Positions 8,357 through 16,488 of a stretch of 28,867 bases of DNA are shown here, piece after piece. The DNA comes from DATGIQ01 sp035295665. Its GTDB lineage: Bacteria; Planctomycetota; Planctomycetia; Gemmatales; Gemmataceae. The notes beneath the pieces were generated by a model. That model searched no databases. It worked only from the letters and a program-made list of their open reading frames with translations, and was not told where the DNA came from. Numbering within the stretch: position 1 is the stretch's first letter; each line of letters starts with the position of its first letter. The position numbers were made by a program, and so were the translations under genes. The stretch covers positions 1 to 28,867 of the forward strand of contig DATGIQ010000601.1 in assembly GCA_035295665.1 (NCBI GenBank), written 5' to 3'.

Positions 8357-9643
8357 ATGCAAAGCGTTTTGAGCCTGATCCTGGGCGGCGGGCGCGGTAC
8401 CCGTCTGTATCCCCTCACGCAACTCCGCAGCAAACCAGCCGTTCCGATCGCCGGTAAGTATCGGCTGATCGATATTCCGATTAGCAACTGCATCAACAGC
8501 GACATCAACCGGATCTACATCTTGACGCAGTTCCTGAGCGTGAGCCTGCACCGGCACATCGCCAACACATATAAATTCGACCCGTTCAGCCAGGGATTCG
8601 TCGAAGTGCTGGCCGCCCAGCAAACGAACGAAGCGGCGGACTGGTACCAGGGAACCGCCGACGCTGTCCGGCAAAATATCCGCTACATCCAGGAAGATTG
8701 GGCGCACGAGGTGTTGATTCTCTCCGGCGATCAGCTCTATCGGATGGATTTTCGGCAGCTGATCAAGGTCCACCGCGAGGGCCAGGCCGATGTGACGATT
8801 GCCGTGCTGCCGGTGTCCGCCAGTCAGGCGGCCAGCTTTGGGATTGTCCGGCTGGACGACACCGGCCGGGTCGTCGGTTTCGTCGAAAAGCCGCAGACCG
8901 AGGAACAGCTCAAGCCCCTGTGCATGTCCGAAGATTGGATTCGGCAGCACGGCATCGAGAGCAAGGGGCGGCAGTACCTGGCAAGCATGGGCATTTACCT
9001 GTTCAATCGCGACATCCTGATCCGATTGCTCAACTCGCCCCCTTTGGCCACCGATTTTGGCAAGGAAGTGTTCCCGCGCAGCATCCGCACGCATCATGTT
9101 CAGGCCCATCTGTTCGATGGCTACTGGGAAGACCTGGGGACGGTCAAATCCTATCACGAGGCCAACCTGGCCTTGGCCAGCGATAAACCCCCGTTTGATT
9201 TTCATAGCCCTGAGGGGGTCATTTATACCCGCATGCGCTTTCTGCCCGCTTCCCGCATGAGCGATGCCCGCCTGGAGCAATGCCTGGTCAGCGACGGTTG
9301 TGTAATCCAACCCGGGACGCGCCTGGAGCGGTGTGTGATCGGCGTCCGTAGTCGCATCGGCCAGGGTGCCACCCTGCGCAACAGCATCATGATCGGGGCC
9401 GATCGGTTCGAGACCGAAGGGGAACGAGGGGAGAATCGCCGTCGGGGTATCCCCGATTTCGGCGTGGGGGACGGGTCGACCGTCGAACAAGCCATCTTGG
9501 ATAAAGATTGCCGCATCGGCCGCAACGTTCAGATCGTCAACCGGCGGCGACTGCAAACCGATGACGGGACGAATTATGTAATCCGGGACGGGGTCGTAGT
9601 CATCCCCAAGGCGAGCATCGTGCCCGATGGGACGGTCATCTAA
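8357..9643 (+). CDS. glgC: Glucose-1-phosphate adenylyltransferase (ADP-glucose pyrophosphorylase)
   Basis: GlgC makes ADP-glucose from ATP and glucose-1-phosphate, the committed step of bacterial glycogen synthesis. The 428-residue length is normal. Visible motifs are the nucleotide-binding GGGRGTRLYPLT (residues 10-21), KYRLIDIPISNCINS (34-48), WYQGTADAVRQ (96-106), LSGDQLYRMD (122-131), EKP in the substrate loop, and WEDLGTVKSYHEANLAL. The C-terminal third is the left-handed beta-helix regulatory domain. ATG 8357 is preferred over an upstream in-frame GTG (8279) because it aligns with the family N-terminus and follows GGGGG. No other glycogen genes are adjacent. The 255 bases upstream hold no gene; a small inverted repeat at 8279-8291 is the only structure noted there. 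Confidence 0.95.
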   Translation: MQSVLSLILGGGRGTRLYPLTQLRSKPAVPIAGKYRLIDIPISNCINSDINRIYILTQFLSVSLHRHIANTYKFDPFSQGFVEVLAAQQTNEAADWYQGTADAVRQNIRYIQEDWAHEVLILSGDQLYRMDFRQLIKVHREGQADVTIAVLPVSASQAASFGIVRLDDTGRVVGFVEKPQTEEQLKPLCMSEDWIRQHGIESKGRQYLASMGIYLFNRDILIRLLNSPPLATDFGKEVFPRSIRTHHVQAHLFDGYWEDLGTVKSYHEANLALASDKPPFDFHSPEGVIYTRMRFLPASRMSDARLEQCLVSDGCVIQPGTRLERCVIGVRSRIGQGATLRNSIMIGADRFETEGERGENRRRGIPDFGVGDGSTVEQAILDKDCRIGRNVQIVNRRRLQTDDGTNYVIRDGVVVIPKASIVPDGTVI

Positions 9644-9679
9644 TCTTCCTCGTCCAGCTGGTGGAAGCAAGGTTCACCG

Positions 9680-10486
9680 ATGCACCCATTGGGACAGATC
9701 ACCTTCGAGCACGTGTCGATGACCGGTGGTGTCGCCTGGGCCTACGCTGGCCGGCTCTTGGGCGCCGTGCTGATCGTGGCCGCGGGCTGGTTGGCGGTTC
9801 ACTTCTTGGTCGGCCCGATCCGGCACAGGGTGCAGCGGAGCCGGGCCGATCCGTCCGTGGCTTCGTTTGTGGTGAACTCGCTCCGGGCGGCTATCGTCGT
9901 CGTGGTGATCCTGGCCGTGCTCCAGCAGCTGGGGGTCGAGACCACGTCCTTGCTGACGGTGCTTGCCGCCGCGGGCCTGGCCGTGGCGTTGTCGCTGCAA
10001 AGCTCGCTGGCCAACTTCGCCTCCGGGCTCCTGGTTTTATCCTTTCGGATGGTCCGAGTCGGCGATCAAATCGAATTGGGTGATATCCGCGGCAAAGTTA
10101 CGGAGCTGCTCCCCTTTCATATCGAGCTGATCACGGCAGATAACCAACGGATCACCGTTCCGAATACGCAACTCACCAATTTGCCTGTCCGCAACCTCAC
10201 TGCTTTGCTGACCCGCCGGGTGCAATGGCTGTTGCCGCTCAAACCGCAGGACGATCTGGAAGCCGTCAAGAATGCGTTGCTGACTTCGCTCCGGGCCGAC
10301 ACGCGGATTTTGGCCGAGCCACCGCCCCAGCTTTACTTGCAGGAGTGGAGCGAAGACAAACGCCTCCTGGCGATCACCGCCTGGACCGCAACGCCGGATG
10401 CATTAGCGGTGCAGCAGGAGCGGCTCGAACCCCTTGGCCAACGTCTGGAGGAGCTCCGCAAGGAGCGGACGGGGGTTAGGCCATGA
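9680..10486 (+). CDS. MscS family small-conductance mechanosensitive channel
   Basis: A 268-residue inner-membrane channel of the short MscS type, which opens under membrane tension to release osmolytes. Hydrophobic helices are at about 19-46 and 64-84, followed by the pore helix TM3 (about 88-120) with the Gly/Ala-rich face and the ANFASGLLVL segment. The beta domain begins at VGDQIEL and includes TADNQRITVPNTQL, close to the usual 'RTlDnr.v.iPNs.l'. The remaining C-terminus is the cytoplasmic alpha/beta vestibule. It lies 36 bases after glgC on the same strand and could be read through from it. The 3' end overlaps the convergent FAD oxidoreductase gene by 11 bases. Which ions or solutes pass is unknown. 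Confidence 0.9.
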   Translation: MHPLGQITFEHVSMTGGVAWAYAGRLLGAVLIVAAGWLAVHFLVGPIRHRVQRSRADPSVASFVVNSLRAAIVVVVILAVLQQLGVETTSLLTVLAAAGLAVALSLQSSLANFASGLLVLSFRMVRVGDQIELGDIRGKVTELLPFHIELITADNQRITVPNTQLTNLPVRNLTALLTRRVQWLLPLKPQDDLEAVKNALLTSLRADTRILAEPPPQLYLQEWSEDKRLLAITAWTATPDALAVQQERLEPLGQRLEELRKERTGVRP

Positions 10487-11651
10487 CACCGTAAGCATGC
10501 GGCGTCTTGATGGGCTCCTTTTGCTCAAAGCGAGCCAAGCGCAGCGGGGTAATGTCGAGGGTTGTCGCTTGACGGTGGACGATCAGCTCGGCCATCAGCT
10601 GCCCGACGATCGGCGACATTTTAAACCCGTGGCCACTGAAGCCGACTGCGCAGTAGACGCCCTCCAGGCCAGGACAGCGGTCCAGGATCGGGTGCCAGTC
10701 GGGCGTGATCGCATACAGGGCCCCGTAACCGCCCCGGCCGTAGCCGCGCTGCATGGCGGGATAGCGTCGGCTCAGGCGTTGCCGCACGCCGGGAAGCCAA
10801 TCGCCGTCGGCCGCCTCGTTGTAGTGATCCGGATCGACCGGGTTCTGCACCTCCTCCCCGGCAATGCTGCCCGCGTGCAGGATATCCCCATGCGTGGGCT
10901 TGAAGTAAAGTCCCTGCACGAAGTCGCCGTAGACCGGGCAAGAACGGCCGCAATCAGTTGGCCGGCGGTAGAGGGCGACCTGGGTCCGACATGCCTGTAC
11001 CGGAAGCGCAACGCCAATCTTTTGCGCCAGCCGTGCCGCCCATGGGCCGGTCGCCAGAATGATCGTCCTGCAATGGTACTGCCCTTCAGTGGTCTCCGCA
11101 CCCAGGACGCGACCACCTTCGAGGAGGATGGCTTTGACTTCGACCCCCTGGCGGATGTCGACGCCCTGCCGGCGCGCGGCCTCGGCAAACGAAGCCACGA
11201 CCTGCACCGCCTCGACGTAGCCCGCTTCAGCCTCATAGGCCGCCAGCTCATCCTCGGCAAGGCAGGCGTTCGGGTCGATGTCCGCCAGCTCCTGACGTGA
11301 AACCATGCGTACATCAATCCCAAGCTCGCGCTGCATGGTCACGTTGGCTTCCAGACCGGATCGGTCGCGCTGATTGACGACAACAACCATGCCGGTGTGT
11401 GTGAATACTGGTGGACCGCCGACCGCATCGTCGAAATGCTCAAACACTCGCAAACTTTTTTGGGCCATCTGAGCAGTCAGCCGGTTGGAGTAGTGCTGGC
11501 GGATGATGGCTCCGGACTTGCCACTGGAGCCGGCGCCCAGGTAGGCCTTTTCCAGCACGATGATCCGGCCGGCGCGGTGCTGAGCCAGAGCATGCGCAAT
11601 GCTGACGCCCATGACACCACCGCCCACGATGAGGATATCGCAGGTTGGCAT
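10476..11651 (-). CDS. FAD-dependent oxidoreductase, sarcosine oxidase beta-subunit-like (DAO family)
   Basis: A 391-residue DAO-family flavoprotein. The Rossmann motif GGGVMG is at residues 10-15, followed by an acidic strand end (VLEKAYLGAGSSGKSGAIIRQHY). Near the C-terminus are ITPDWHPILDRCPGLEGVYCAVGFSGHGFKMSPIVG, shown here only as family pattern pieces: TPDWHPIL and GFSGHGFKMSP. These match single-domain sarcosine/dimethylglycine-type oxidases and dehydrogenases, which demethylate or oxidise secondary amines and amino acids. The exact substrate cannot be read from sequence. It is a different branch from the hydroxyproline dehydrogenase near the left end. A GGGGAT ribosome-binding site lies six bases before the ATG. 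It stands alone on the minus strand, convergent with the MscS gene. Confidence 0.85.
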   Translation of the reverse strand: MPTCDILIVGGGVMGVSIAHALAQHRAGRIIVLEKAYLGAGSSGKSGAIIRQHYSNRLTAQMAQKSLRVFEHFDDAVGGPPVFTHTGMVVVVNQRDRSGLEANVTMQRELGIDVRMVSRQELADIDPNACLAEDELAAYEAEAGYVEAVQVVASFAEAARRQGVDIRQGVEVKAILLEGGRVLGAETTEGQYHCRTIILATGPWAARLAQKIGVALPVQACRTQVALYRRPTDCGRSCPVYGDFVQGLYFKPTHGDILHAGSIAGEEVQNPVDPDHYNEAADGDWLPGVRQRLSRRYPAMQRGYGRGGYGALYAITPDWHPILDRCPGLEGVYCAVGFSGHGFKMSPIVGQLMAELIVHRQATTLDITPLRLARFEQKEPIKTPHAYGVMA

Positions 11652-11727
11652 GGTTTATCCCCACAGGATCCGAAGCCTTTCCTATTTTTGCCTACCGGCT
11701 AATGTATTTGGCAGAGGAGATCCCACC

Positions 11728-11772
11728 AGCCCGAATCGTTAGCGAAGAGGTTCCGTACTGGCGCTTCGGGCT
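11728..11772. repeat. Imperfect intergenic palindrome (REP-like)
   Basis: Bases 11728-11735 (AGCCCGAA) and 11765-11772 (TTCGGGCT) are perfect reverse complements. The inner GCG at 11742-11744 can pair with CGC at 11762-11764, leaving a bulge and a loop of about 17 bases. It lies between the divergent sarcosine-oxidase-like and hydrolase genes. From memory, dispersed palindromes bounded by AGCCCGAA/TTCGGGCT occur in planctomycete intergenic regions; this would be a decayed copy. Only one copy is visible here, so the repeat status is not proven. Confidence 0.4.
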
Positions 11773-11867
11773 AGCATAGTCACAGAATTCATCGAGAGTC
11801 GGTGGCAGCGGCTTCGGCGGTATGTTATGGTGGAATCTTCACACGGTCTTTGCTGAGGGAATTCCGG

Positions 11868-12611
11868 ATGACGGCACTGAAACTCGTGGTGGTGACATTG
11901 GCGGCGGTCCTATGGCTAGGCTTTGCCCGGCCTGCCAAGGCGAAGGAACACGGTTTCGTGGAGCGCGTTCACAAAAACGCGGATGGCAAGGAGGCGAAGT
12001 ATGTTTTGTTCGTGCCCCAAGGCTACACCGGCGCGAAGCCCTATCCGCTGCTTCTTTTCTTGCACGGCGCCGGTGAACGGGAGGGCGGCAAAAAGGCTCC
12101 CGTCGACGTGGGCATCGGCCCCGCCATCAAGAAGCTTGGCGAAGAACAATTCCAGTTTTTCGTGATCATCCCACGCTGTGAGGCCAACCCTCACAATTGG
12201 CAAGCAGACGGTCCCGATGCGCAGCGTGCCCTGGCCATGCTGGGCGAAGTGCAGAAAGACTACAAGATCGATGCCAAGCGGATTTATCTCACGGGCCTGT
12301 CGATGGGCGGTTTTGGGACGTGGAGTTTGGCCGCCAAGTATCCCGATCGCTGGGCGGCCATCGTTCCGATTTGTGGCGGCGGCAACCCGATGCAGGCGGA
12401 GAAGATCAAGGATATTCCCTGCTGGTGTTTTCACGGCCAAGCGGATCCAACGGTTAACGTTGAGCGTTCACGGAGCATGGTGGAGGCGCTCAAGAAAGCC
12501 GGCGGGCATCCCGAGTACACGGAATACCCGGGCGTCGGCCATAACAGTTGGGACAAGGCCTATGCGACGCCGGAACTATATACCTGGCTGCTCGAGCAGC
12601 ATCGGCCCTGA
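11868..12611 (+). CDS. Secreted alpha/beta hydrolase (esterase / dienelactone hydrolase-like)
   Basis: A 247-residue protein with a Sec signal peptide (hydrophobic residues about 5-20, cleavage after the Ala-Lys-Ala near 25). The alpha/beta hydrolase core shows the oxyanion strand LFLHGAG (63-69), the nucleophile elbow GLSMGG (Ser145), the acid in GQADPTV (Asp193) and the base in GVGHNSW (His225), so the catalytic triad is complete. Similar proteins are annotated as phospholipase/carboxylesterase, PHB-depolymerase-like or prolyl-oligopeptidase-like enzymes. The likely reaction is hydrolysis of an ester outside the cytoplasm, for example acetyl or feruloyl groups on polysaccharides, which is inference. 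ATG 11868 is chosen because GAGGGA precedes it and it begins the signal peptide. The Tat-exported Gfo/Idh gene follows after 98 bases. Confidence 0.88.
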   Translation: MTALKLVVVTLAAVLWLGFARPAKAKEHGFVERVHKNADGKEAKYVLFVPQGYTGAKPYPLLLFLHGAGEREGGKKAPVDVGIGPAIKKLGEEQFQFFVIIPRCEANPHNWQADGPDAQRALAMLGEVQKDYKIDAKRIYLTGLSMGGFGTWSLAAKYPDRWAAIVPICGGGNPMQAEKIKDIPCWCFHGQADPTVNVERSRSMVEALKKAGGHPEYTEYPGVGHNSWDKAYATPELYTWLLEQHRP

Positions 12612-12709
12612 GTGGTTCATCAACTCCGGTCTAGCCGCGCAGCAACAGCGAGCGCTCGCCACCGGCTCGCGGCCATACCCCGGACTTACTTTGTGGGAGG
12701 AATATTGCT

Positions 12710-14236
12710 ATGCCGAAATCCAAGGTCAACCGTCGGGATTTTCTCAAAACGACCGCCGCCGGAACGGCCGCCTTATCGCTGACCGCCGCCAGCGCCAGTC
12801 GGGTGCTGGGCGCCAATGACCGCATTGGCGTCGCCTTCCTGGGCACCGGGGGCCGCTGCCAGGAACACATTGGCATCATCACGAAGCTGCAGAAACAAAA
12901 CAAGGGAGTGGCCGCGGTGGCCGTCTGCGATGTGTGGGATGGTAACACGGAAGCGTATCCGGGCGGACGGGGACTTTATCCATCGGCCGCCCGCTGCGGG
13001 CTGAAGGCCGAGGACAAGGATCATGTCACCAAGGACTATCGCCGTGTTCTGGATCTCAAGGAAGTCGATGTGGTCTGCATCGCCACGCCCGATCATTGGC
13101 ACGCCAAGATGTCGATCGATGCCGCCGCCGCCGGCAAGGACGTCTATTGCGAAAAGCCCATGACCAAGACCATTTCCGAGGCGCACGCCGTCGTCGATGC
13201 GATGAAGAAGCACAACCGTGTGATGACGGTCGGCGTCCAGTCGATGGCGGATCCCACGTGGCGAAAGGCAAACGAACTGATTCGGAATGGCAAGATCGGC
13301 CATATCGCCCAGGCACAGACCAGTTATTACCGCAATTCCTCGGTTGGGCAATGGCGGTATTACAAGCTCACCAAGGACATGACGCCGAAAACCGTGGATT
13401 GGGACATGTTCCTGGGCCACAACTTCAGCGTTGAGTCCGGCGTGCCGCTGGGCCCGAGTATTCCCTTCGACCGGGCCATTTATGGCCAGTGGCGTTGCTA
13501 TTGGCCGTTCGGCGGCGGAATGTTTACCGATCTCTTCGTGCATCAAACGACCCATATGATCGCTGCCATGGGCGTGCGGTATCCTGCTCGTGTAGTCGGC
13601 GCGGGTGGCCTGTACCTGGAATATGACGGCCGCGATGTGCCCGATGTAGCCACCGTGATTGCTGATTACAATGAAGGCTGTCAGCTCATCATCACGGCCA
13701 CCATGATCAATCGGTATCCCATCGAGGAAGTAATCCGCGGCCACCTGGGCACCATCAAGTTTGTAAACGGCGGATTTGAAATCATTCCGGATGATCCCAA
13801 GGGAGGAGCCGGCACCGCGGCACGATTGGAGAAATCGATCAAGGGCGAATTTGTCGATTGCAACCCGCCCAAGGGGAATCAGGATACGCAGGCCCTGTGG
13901 GAAAACTATCTGGAATGCGTCCGCAGCCGCAACCGAGAAACGCTGAGCACACCAGAACTGGGCGCCGCGGCATTCACTACTGTCAACATGGGGGTGCAGA
14001 GCTATCGAGAGGGGAAGGCATTCTTCTGGGACAAGGAACAACGCAAGCCGATCCTTGCCGACGCCAGCTGGTCCCATCATTGGGAGCAGCGCAGCAAGAA
14101 ACACGGCAAACCGAATCAAGTCATCGGTTGGCACGCCGATGAAGTCGGCAGCTTGCTGGAGCCGCCGGACTACCAGAAGCTGGCAGGTCCGTGGGTCAAC
14201 GGGAAGGATCCGGCGGATGGGATCGCCAGCCGATAG
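12710..14236 (+). CDS. Gfo/Idh/MocA family oxidoreductase, Tat-exported (long form)
   Basis: A 508-residue NAD(P)-dependent oxidoreductase. A twin-arginine signal opens the protein (RRDFLK at 8-13, then an Ala/Thr-rich hydrophobic stretch to about residue 33). The Rossmann segment is GVAFLGTGGR (40-49). The motifs TPDHWHA (126-132) and CEKPMTKT (147-154) hold the conserved EKP lysine, and a C-terminal substrate domain follows. Exported family members in planctomycetes and Bacteroidota often act on sugars or glycosides, where tightly bound cofactor oxidises and reduces the sugar ring; that role is inferred. A strong GGGAGGA ribosome-binding site precedes the ATG. A perfect 46-bp palindrome lies 17 bases past the stop. 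The neighbouring secreted hydrolase and creatininase-like gene hint at a small catabolic unit. Confidence 0.92.
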   Translation: MPKSKVNRRDFLKTTAAGTAALSLTAASASRVLGANDRIGVAFLGTGGRCQEHIGIITKLQKQNKGVAAVAVCDVWDGNTEAYPGGRGLYPSAARCGLKAEDKDHVTKDYRRVLDLKEVDVVCIATPDHWHAKMSIDAAAAGKDVYCEKPMTKTISEAHAVVDAMKKHNRVMTVGVQSMADPTWRKANELIRNGKIGHIAQAQTSYYRNSSVGQWRYYKLTKDMTPKTVDWDMFLGHNFSVESGVPLGPSIPFDRAIYGQWRCYWPFGGGMFTDLFVHQTTHMIAAMGVRYPARVVGAGGLYLEYDGRDVPDVATVIADYNEGCQLIITATMINRYPIEEVIRGHLGTIKFVNGGFEIIPDDPKGGAGTAARLEKSIKGEFVDCNPPKGNQDTQALWENYLECVRSRNRETLSTPELGAAAFTTVNMGVQSYREGKAFFWDKEQRKPILADASWSHHWEQRSKKHGKPNQVIGWHADEVGSLLEPPDYQKLAGPWVNGKDPADGIASR

Positions 14237-14253
14237 GAATCGTTTTCTGCCGC

Positions 14254-14299
14254 TTCGCGGCGGATCGCAGAACCGCGCGGTTCTGCGATCCGCCGCGAA
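14254..14299. repeat. Perfect 46-bp palindrome with 23-bp arms
   Basis: Every base from 14254 to 14276 pairs with 14299 down to 14277 without a mismatch or loop. It lies 17 bases after the Gfo/Idh stop and 39 before the creatininase start. There is no T-run on either side, so it is not a standard intrinsic terminator, though in RNA it would make a very stable stem. A competing small hairpin (14249-14253 with 14257-14261, loop TTC) overlaps the left arm. It may be a dispersed palindromic element, a Rho-independent stop without a U tract, or a protein-binding site. Confidence 0.8.
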
Positions 14300-14338
14300 A
14301 CTCTAAGCTGCATGCGGCGGAAGCCAGGTGAGGATTTC

Positions 14339-15109
14339 ATGCGCGAGTGGCGACTGGCGGAACAGAGTCATGCCGTGATCCGAGCGCAGCGCTGGGAAGT
14401 TGCCGTGCTGCCGTTCGGGGCGACGGAGCCGCATAACTTGCACATGCCCTATGGCACTGACAATTTCGAGGTGGAAGCGATTGCCGACCGCTGCTGCGCG
14501 AAAGCCTATCATGCCGGTGCCCGTGTCCTGCTCCTGCCCACCGTTCCCTATGGCGTTAACACCAATCACCTGAAGGTGCCTGGGGCCTTGGCCTGTAGCG
14601 TCACCCCGAGCACATTGCTTCGGATCTTGACCGACTTGGCCGATTCGCTCGAACGGCAAGGCGTGCGCAAATTGGTCCTGCTGAATGGCCACGGAGGAAA
14701 TGAGCTCAAGCCCTTGATGCGGGAACTGCACCACCGCAGCCGCGTCGTGCTATTCCTATGTGATTGGTTTCGTATGGCCCAGGATGTTTATCCGCAGATT
14801 TTTGAAAAGCCCGGGGAACATGCGGATGAAGTCGAGACGAGCCTGGGCCTGGCATTCTTCCCGGAGCTTGTCCACATCGAATTGGCGGATGATGGCGCCG
14901 CACGGCCGAGCCGCTTCGATGCCCTCAATCGCAACTGGGTAAGCATCACGCGTCCCTGGCATCTGGTCAGCACCAATACGGGGCTCGGAGATCCACGCAC
15001 AGCTACTGCGGAGAAGGGACAACGTCTAATGGACGTGCTCGTCGAGCGTTTGGCAACATTCCTGATCGAGTTGGCCTCCGCACCGCTAGACGACAAATTC
15101 CCGTATTGA
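14339..15109 (+). CDS. Creatininase family amidohydrolase
   Basis: A 256-residue cytoplasmic protein of the creatininase fold, a metal-dependent family that hydrolyses cyclic or linear amides (creatinine, and formamides in F420 or mycofactocin-like pathways). Metal-site motifs are visible: GATEPHNLHMPYGTD (Glu30, His32, Asp41), LNGHGGN (His118) and EHADEVETS (Glu164). The usual EQHGPHLP and HAGExETS are altered to EPHNLHMP and HADEVETS, so the metal ligands stay but the surroundings differ from classical creatininase. The start at 14339 follows AGGTGAGGA; an in-frame ATG at 14312 is less likely and would lie closer to the palindrome. It is on the same strand as the Gfo/Idh gene, 102 bases downstream. 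The substrate is unknown. Confidence 0.88.
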   Translation: MREWRLAEQSHAVIRAQRWEVAVLPFGATEPHNLHMPYGTDNFEVEAIADRCCAKAYHAGARVLLLPTVPYGVNTNHLKVPGALACSVTPSTLLRILTDLADSLERQGVRKLVLLNGHGGNELKPLMRELHHRSRVVLFLCDWFRMAQDVYPQIFEKPGEHADEVETSLGLAFFPELVHIELADDGAARPSRFDALNRNWVSITRPWHLVSTNTGLGDPRTATAEKGQRLMDVLVERLATFLIELASAPLDDKFPY

Positions 15110-15224
15110 AACAGGGTGATCTCTACTCTGGATGTCGCCATTCGCATATCATTGCTCACACATATCCATCGCATTGCTCATGCGTAAAGGATGTTAGCCC
15201 AACAATTGCGGGCGTGCCAGCCAC

Positions 15225-15252
15225 TTGCAGTACCGTAGTCCGCCCATAGAAT
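15225..15252 (+). promoter_or_regulatory. Possible sigma-70-type promoter for the small basic protein
   Basis: TTGCAG at 15225-15230 and TAGAAT at 15247-15252 are separated by 16 bases, about 40 bases before the ATG at 15292. The -10 box is close to consensus and the -35 box is weak. The 182-base gap upstream of the gene also has three copies of CATTGCT, near 15150, 15173 and 15270. The call rests on pattern alone. Confidence 0.25.
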
Positions 15253-15291
15253 TCCTCTGTTGGTATTCTCATTGCTACAGGAGTTGAAATC

Positions 15292-15708
15292 ATGGCCAAG
15301 ACGCGCACCCGGCGATCGAAGGGTGGAGAAACGGTTAGTGGCTATTTTCGCAAAATCTTTGCGCAACATCCGGAGTTGCTGGATAGCAAGAGCAACCAGG
15401 TGCTTGTGGAGCGTTGGAAAGCGGACCATGGTGCGACTGCCATGCCCAACCCCATCCGCTCCAACCTGGCCAACTTGAAGAGCCTGCTGCGGAAGCGACG
15501 CCGCTTGGGGCTTGGCATTGGCGAGCAGTCGGCCGCTCCGGCCGCAGTAAGCACGCGCAGCCGGGCCAGCAATGGCCTGGAAACGCTCGAAGAACAGATT
15601 GACGATTGCTTGACGATGGCAAAGAACCTGGACCGAACGGGGCTCGGAGAAGTGATCGACCTGCTCCGCATGGCGCGCAATAAAGTGGTTTGGAGAATCG
15701 GGGAATAG
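15292..15708 (+). CDS. Small basic protein of unknown function
   Basis: A 138-residue protein with no family I can name. The first 14 residues are rich in Lys/Arg. Residues about 16-75 look helical (GYFRKIFAQHPELL, VERWKADHG, then SNLANLKSLLRKRRR) and could be a small winged-helix or other nucleic-acid-binding unit. A low-complexity linker with Ala, Ser and Arg follows, and residues 95-138 form an acidic then amphipathic helical tail (LETLEEQIDDCLTMAKNL). I recall similar 'GYFR...HPELL...N...RW..DH' proteins from planctomycetes, but no function. It has its own AGGAG ribosome-binding site and a possible promoter. Codon use and composition match the neighbours, so it is likely real. Confidence 0.72.
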   Translation: MAKTRTRRSKGGETVSGYFRKIFAQHPELLDSKSNQVLVERWKADHGATAMPNPIRSNLANLKSLLRKRRRLGLGIGEQSAAPAAVSTRSRASNGLETLEEQIDDCLTMAKNLDRTGLGEVIDLLRMARNKVVWRIGE

Positions 15709-15819
15709 CACTCCACTGCCTTCGATAGCGGCTGATCCTCCACGTTGCTGCCGGATCGAGCTTGGCGAACGGTCCATTTCCGCTTTACCTTTCCGGCGGC
15801 CGTGTTACCATTGGGACTC

Positions 15820-16488
15820 ATGAGTAGCTCCAATCCAGTCCGCACACGGGCCCGGCGGATCCTTCGGGCTCTCGCACAACGGTATCCCGACGCCCAATGT
15901 GCTCTCCATTATGAGAATCCATTACAGCTCGTCATTGCCACGATCCTTTCCGCACAGTGTACCGATGCCCGGGTGAACCAAGTTACGCCCGGCTTGTTTG
16001 CCCGTTTCCCCGATGCCAAGGCCTACGCCACGGCGGAACCGCACGAGCTGGAAAGGGCGATCCAATCGACCGGCTTCTTCCGCAACAAGGCACGCAACAT
16101 TCAAGCATGTTGTGAACAATTGATCCGTCAGTATGATGGCCAAGTGCCCCAAACGATGGAGGAGCTTGTCCAGCTGCCCGGTATTGGCCGCAAGACCGCC
16201 AATGTGATCCTCGGCAATGTCTATGATGTACCGGGAATTACGGTTGATACCCATGTCAAGCGCCTTTCCTACCGCATGGGCTTGACCCAAGAAACAGACC
16301 CCGAAAAAATTGAGCGCGATTTGATGCGCCTCCTCCCGCCATTGGAATGGACGATGTTCAGCCATCGCATGATTCATCACGGACGCCAAGTCTGCCATGC
16401 GCGCAAACCTAATTGTGCGGAGTGCACGTTGGCCAAGATTTGCCCAAAAATCGGCGTCGATGGACACTCTTCGGATGCGGAGGGATGA
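15820..16488 (+). CDS. nth: Endonuclease III (DNA glycosylase/AP lyase)
   Basis: Nth removes oxidised pyrimidines from DNA and cuts at the abasic site, starting base-excision repair. The 222-residue length is typical. The helix-hairpin-helix LPGIGRKTANV carries the catalytic lysine (Lys125), VDTHVKRLS carries the catalytic aspartate (Asp143), and the four cysteines 192, 199, 202 and 208 show the exact C-x6-C-x2-C-x5-C spacing of the [4Fe-4S] cluster. ATG 15820 gives the normal N-terminus; an in-frame ATG at 15745 would add 25 residues with no family match. The stop overlaps the pepT start, so the two are probably cotranscribed, although the functions are unrelated. Confidence 0.96.
   Translation: MSSSNPVRTRARRILRALAQRYPDAQCALHYENPLQLVIATILSAQCTDARVNQVTPGLFARFPDAKAYATAEPHELERAIQSTGFFRNKARNIQACCEQLIRQYDGQVPQTMEELVQLPGIGRKTANVILGNVYDVPGITVDTHVKRLSYRMGLTQETDPEKIERDLMRLLPPLEWTMFSHRMIHHGRQVCHARKPNCAECTLAKICPKIGVDGHSSDAEG

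Noticed and set aside
8213..9670. 485-residue minus-strand frame over glgC
   Set aside because: It is a shadow of glgC, whose motifs are complete; the antisense protein has no recognisable domain.
10434..11300. 288-residue plus-strand frame opposite the sarcosine-oxidase-like gene
   Set aside because: The minus-strand flavoprotein is clear, and this frame has no motif and would overlap the MscS gene.
12773..14134. 453-residue minus-strand frame over the long Gfo/Idh gene
   Set aside because: The plus-strand gene has a Tat signal and all family motifs; the antisense frame has none.
14254..14299. Palindrome as a standard Rho-independent terminator
   Set aside because: No run of T follows on either strand, so it is recorded as a repeat of unknown role.
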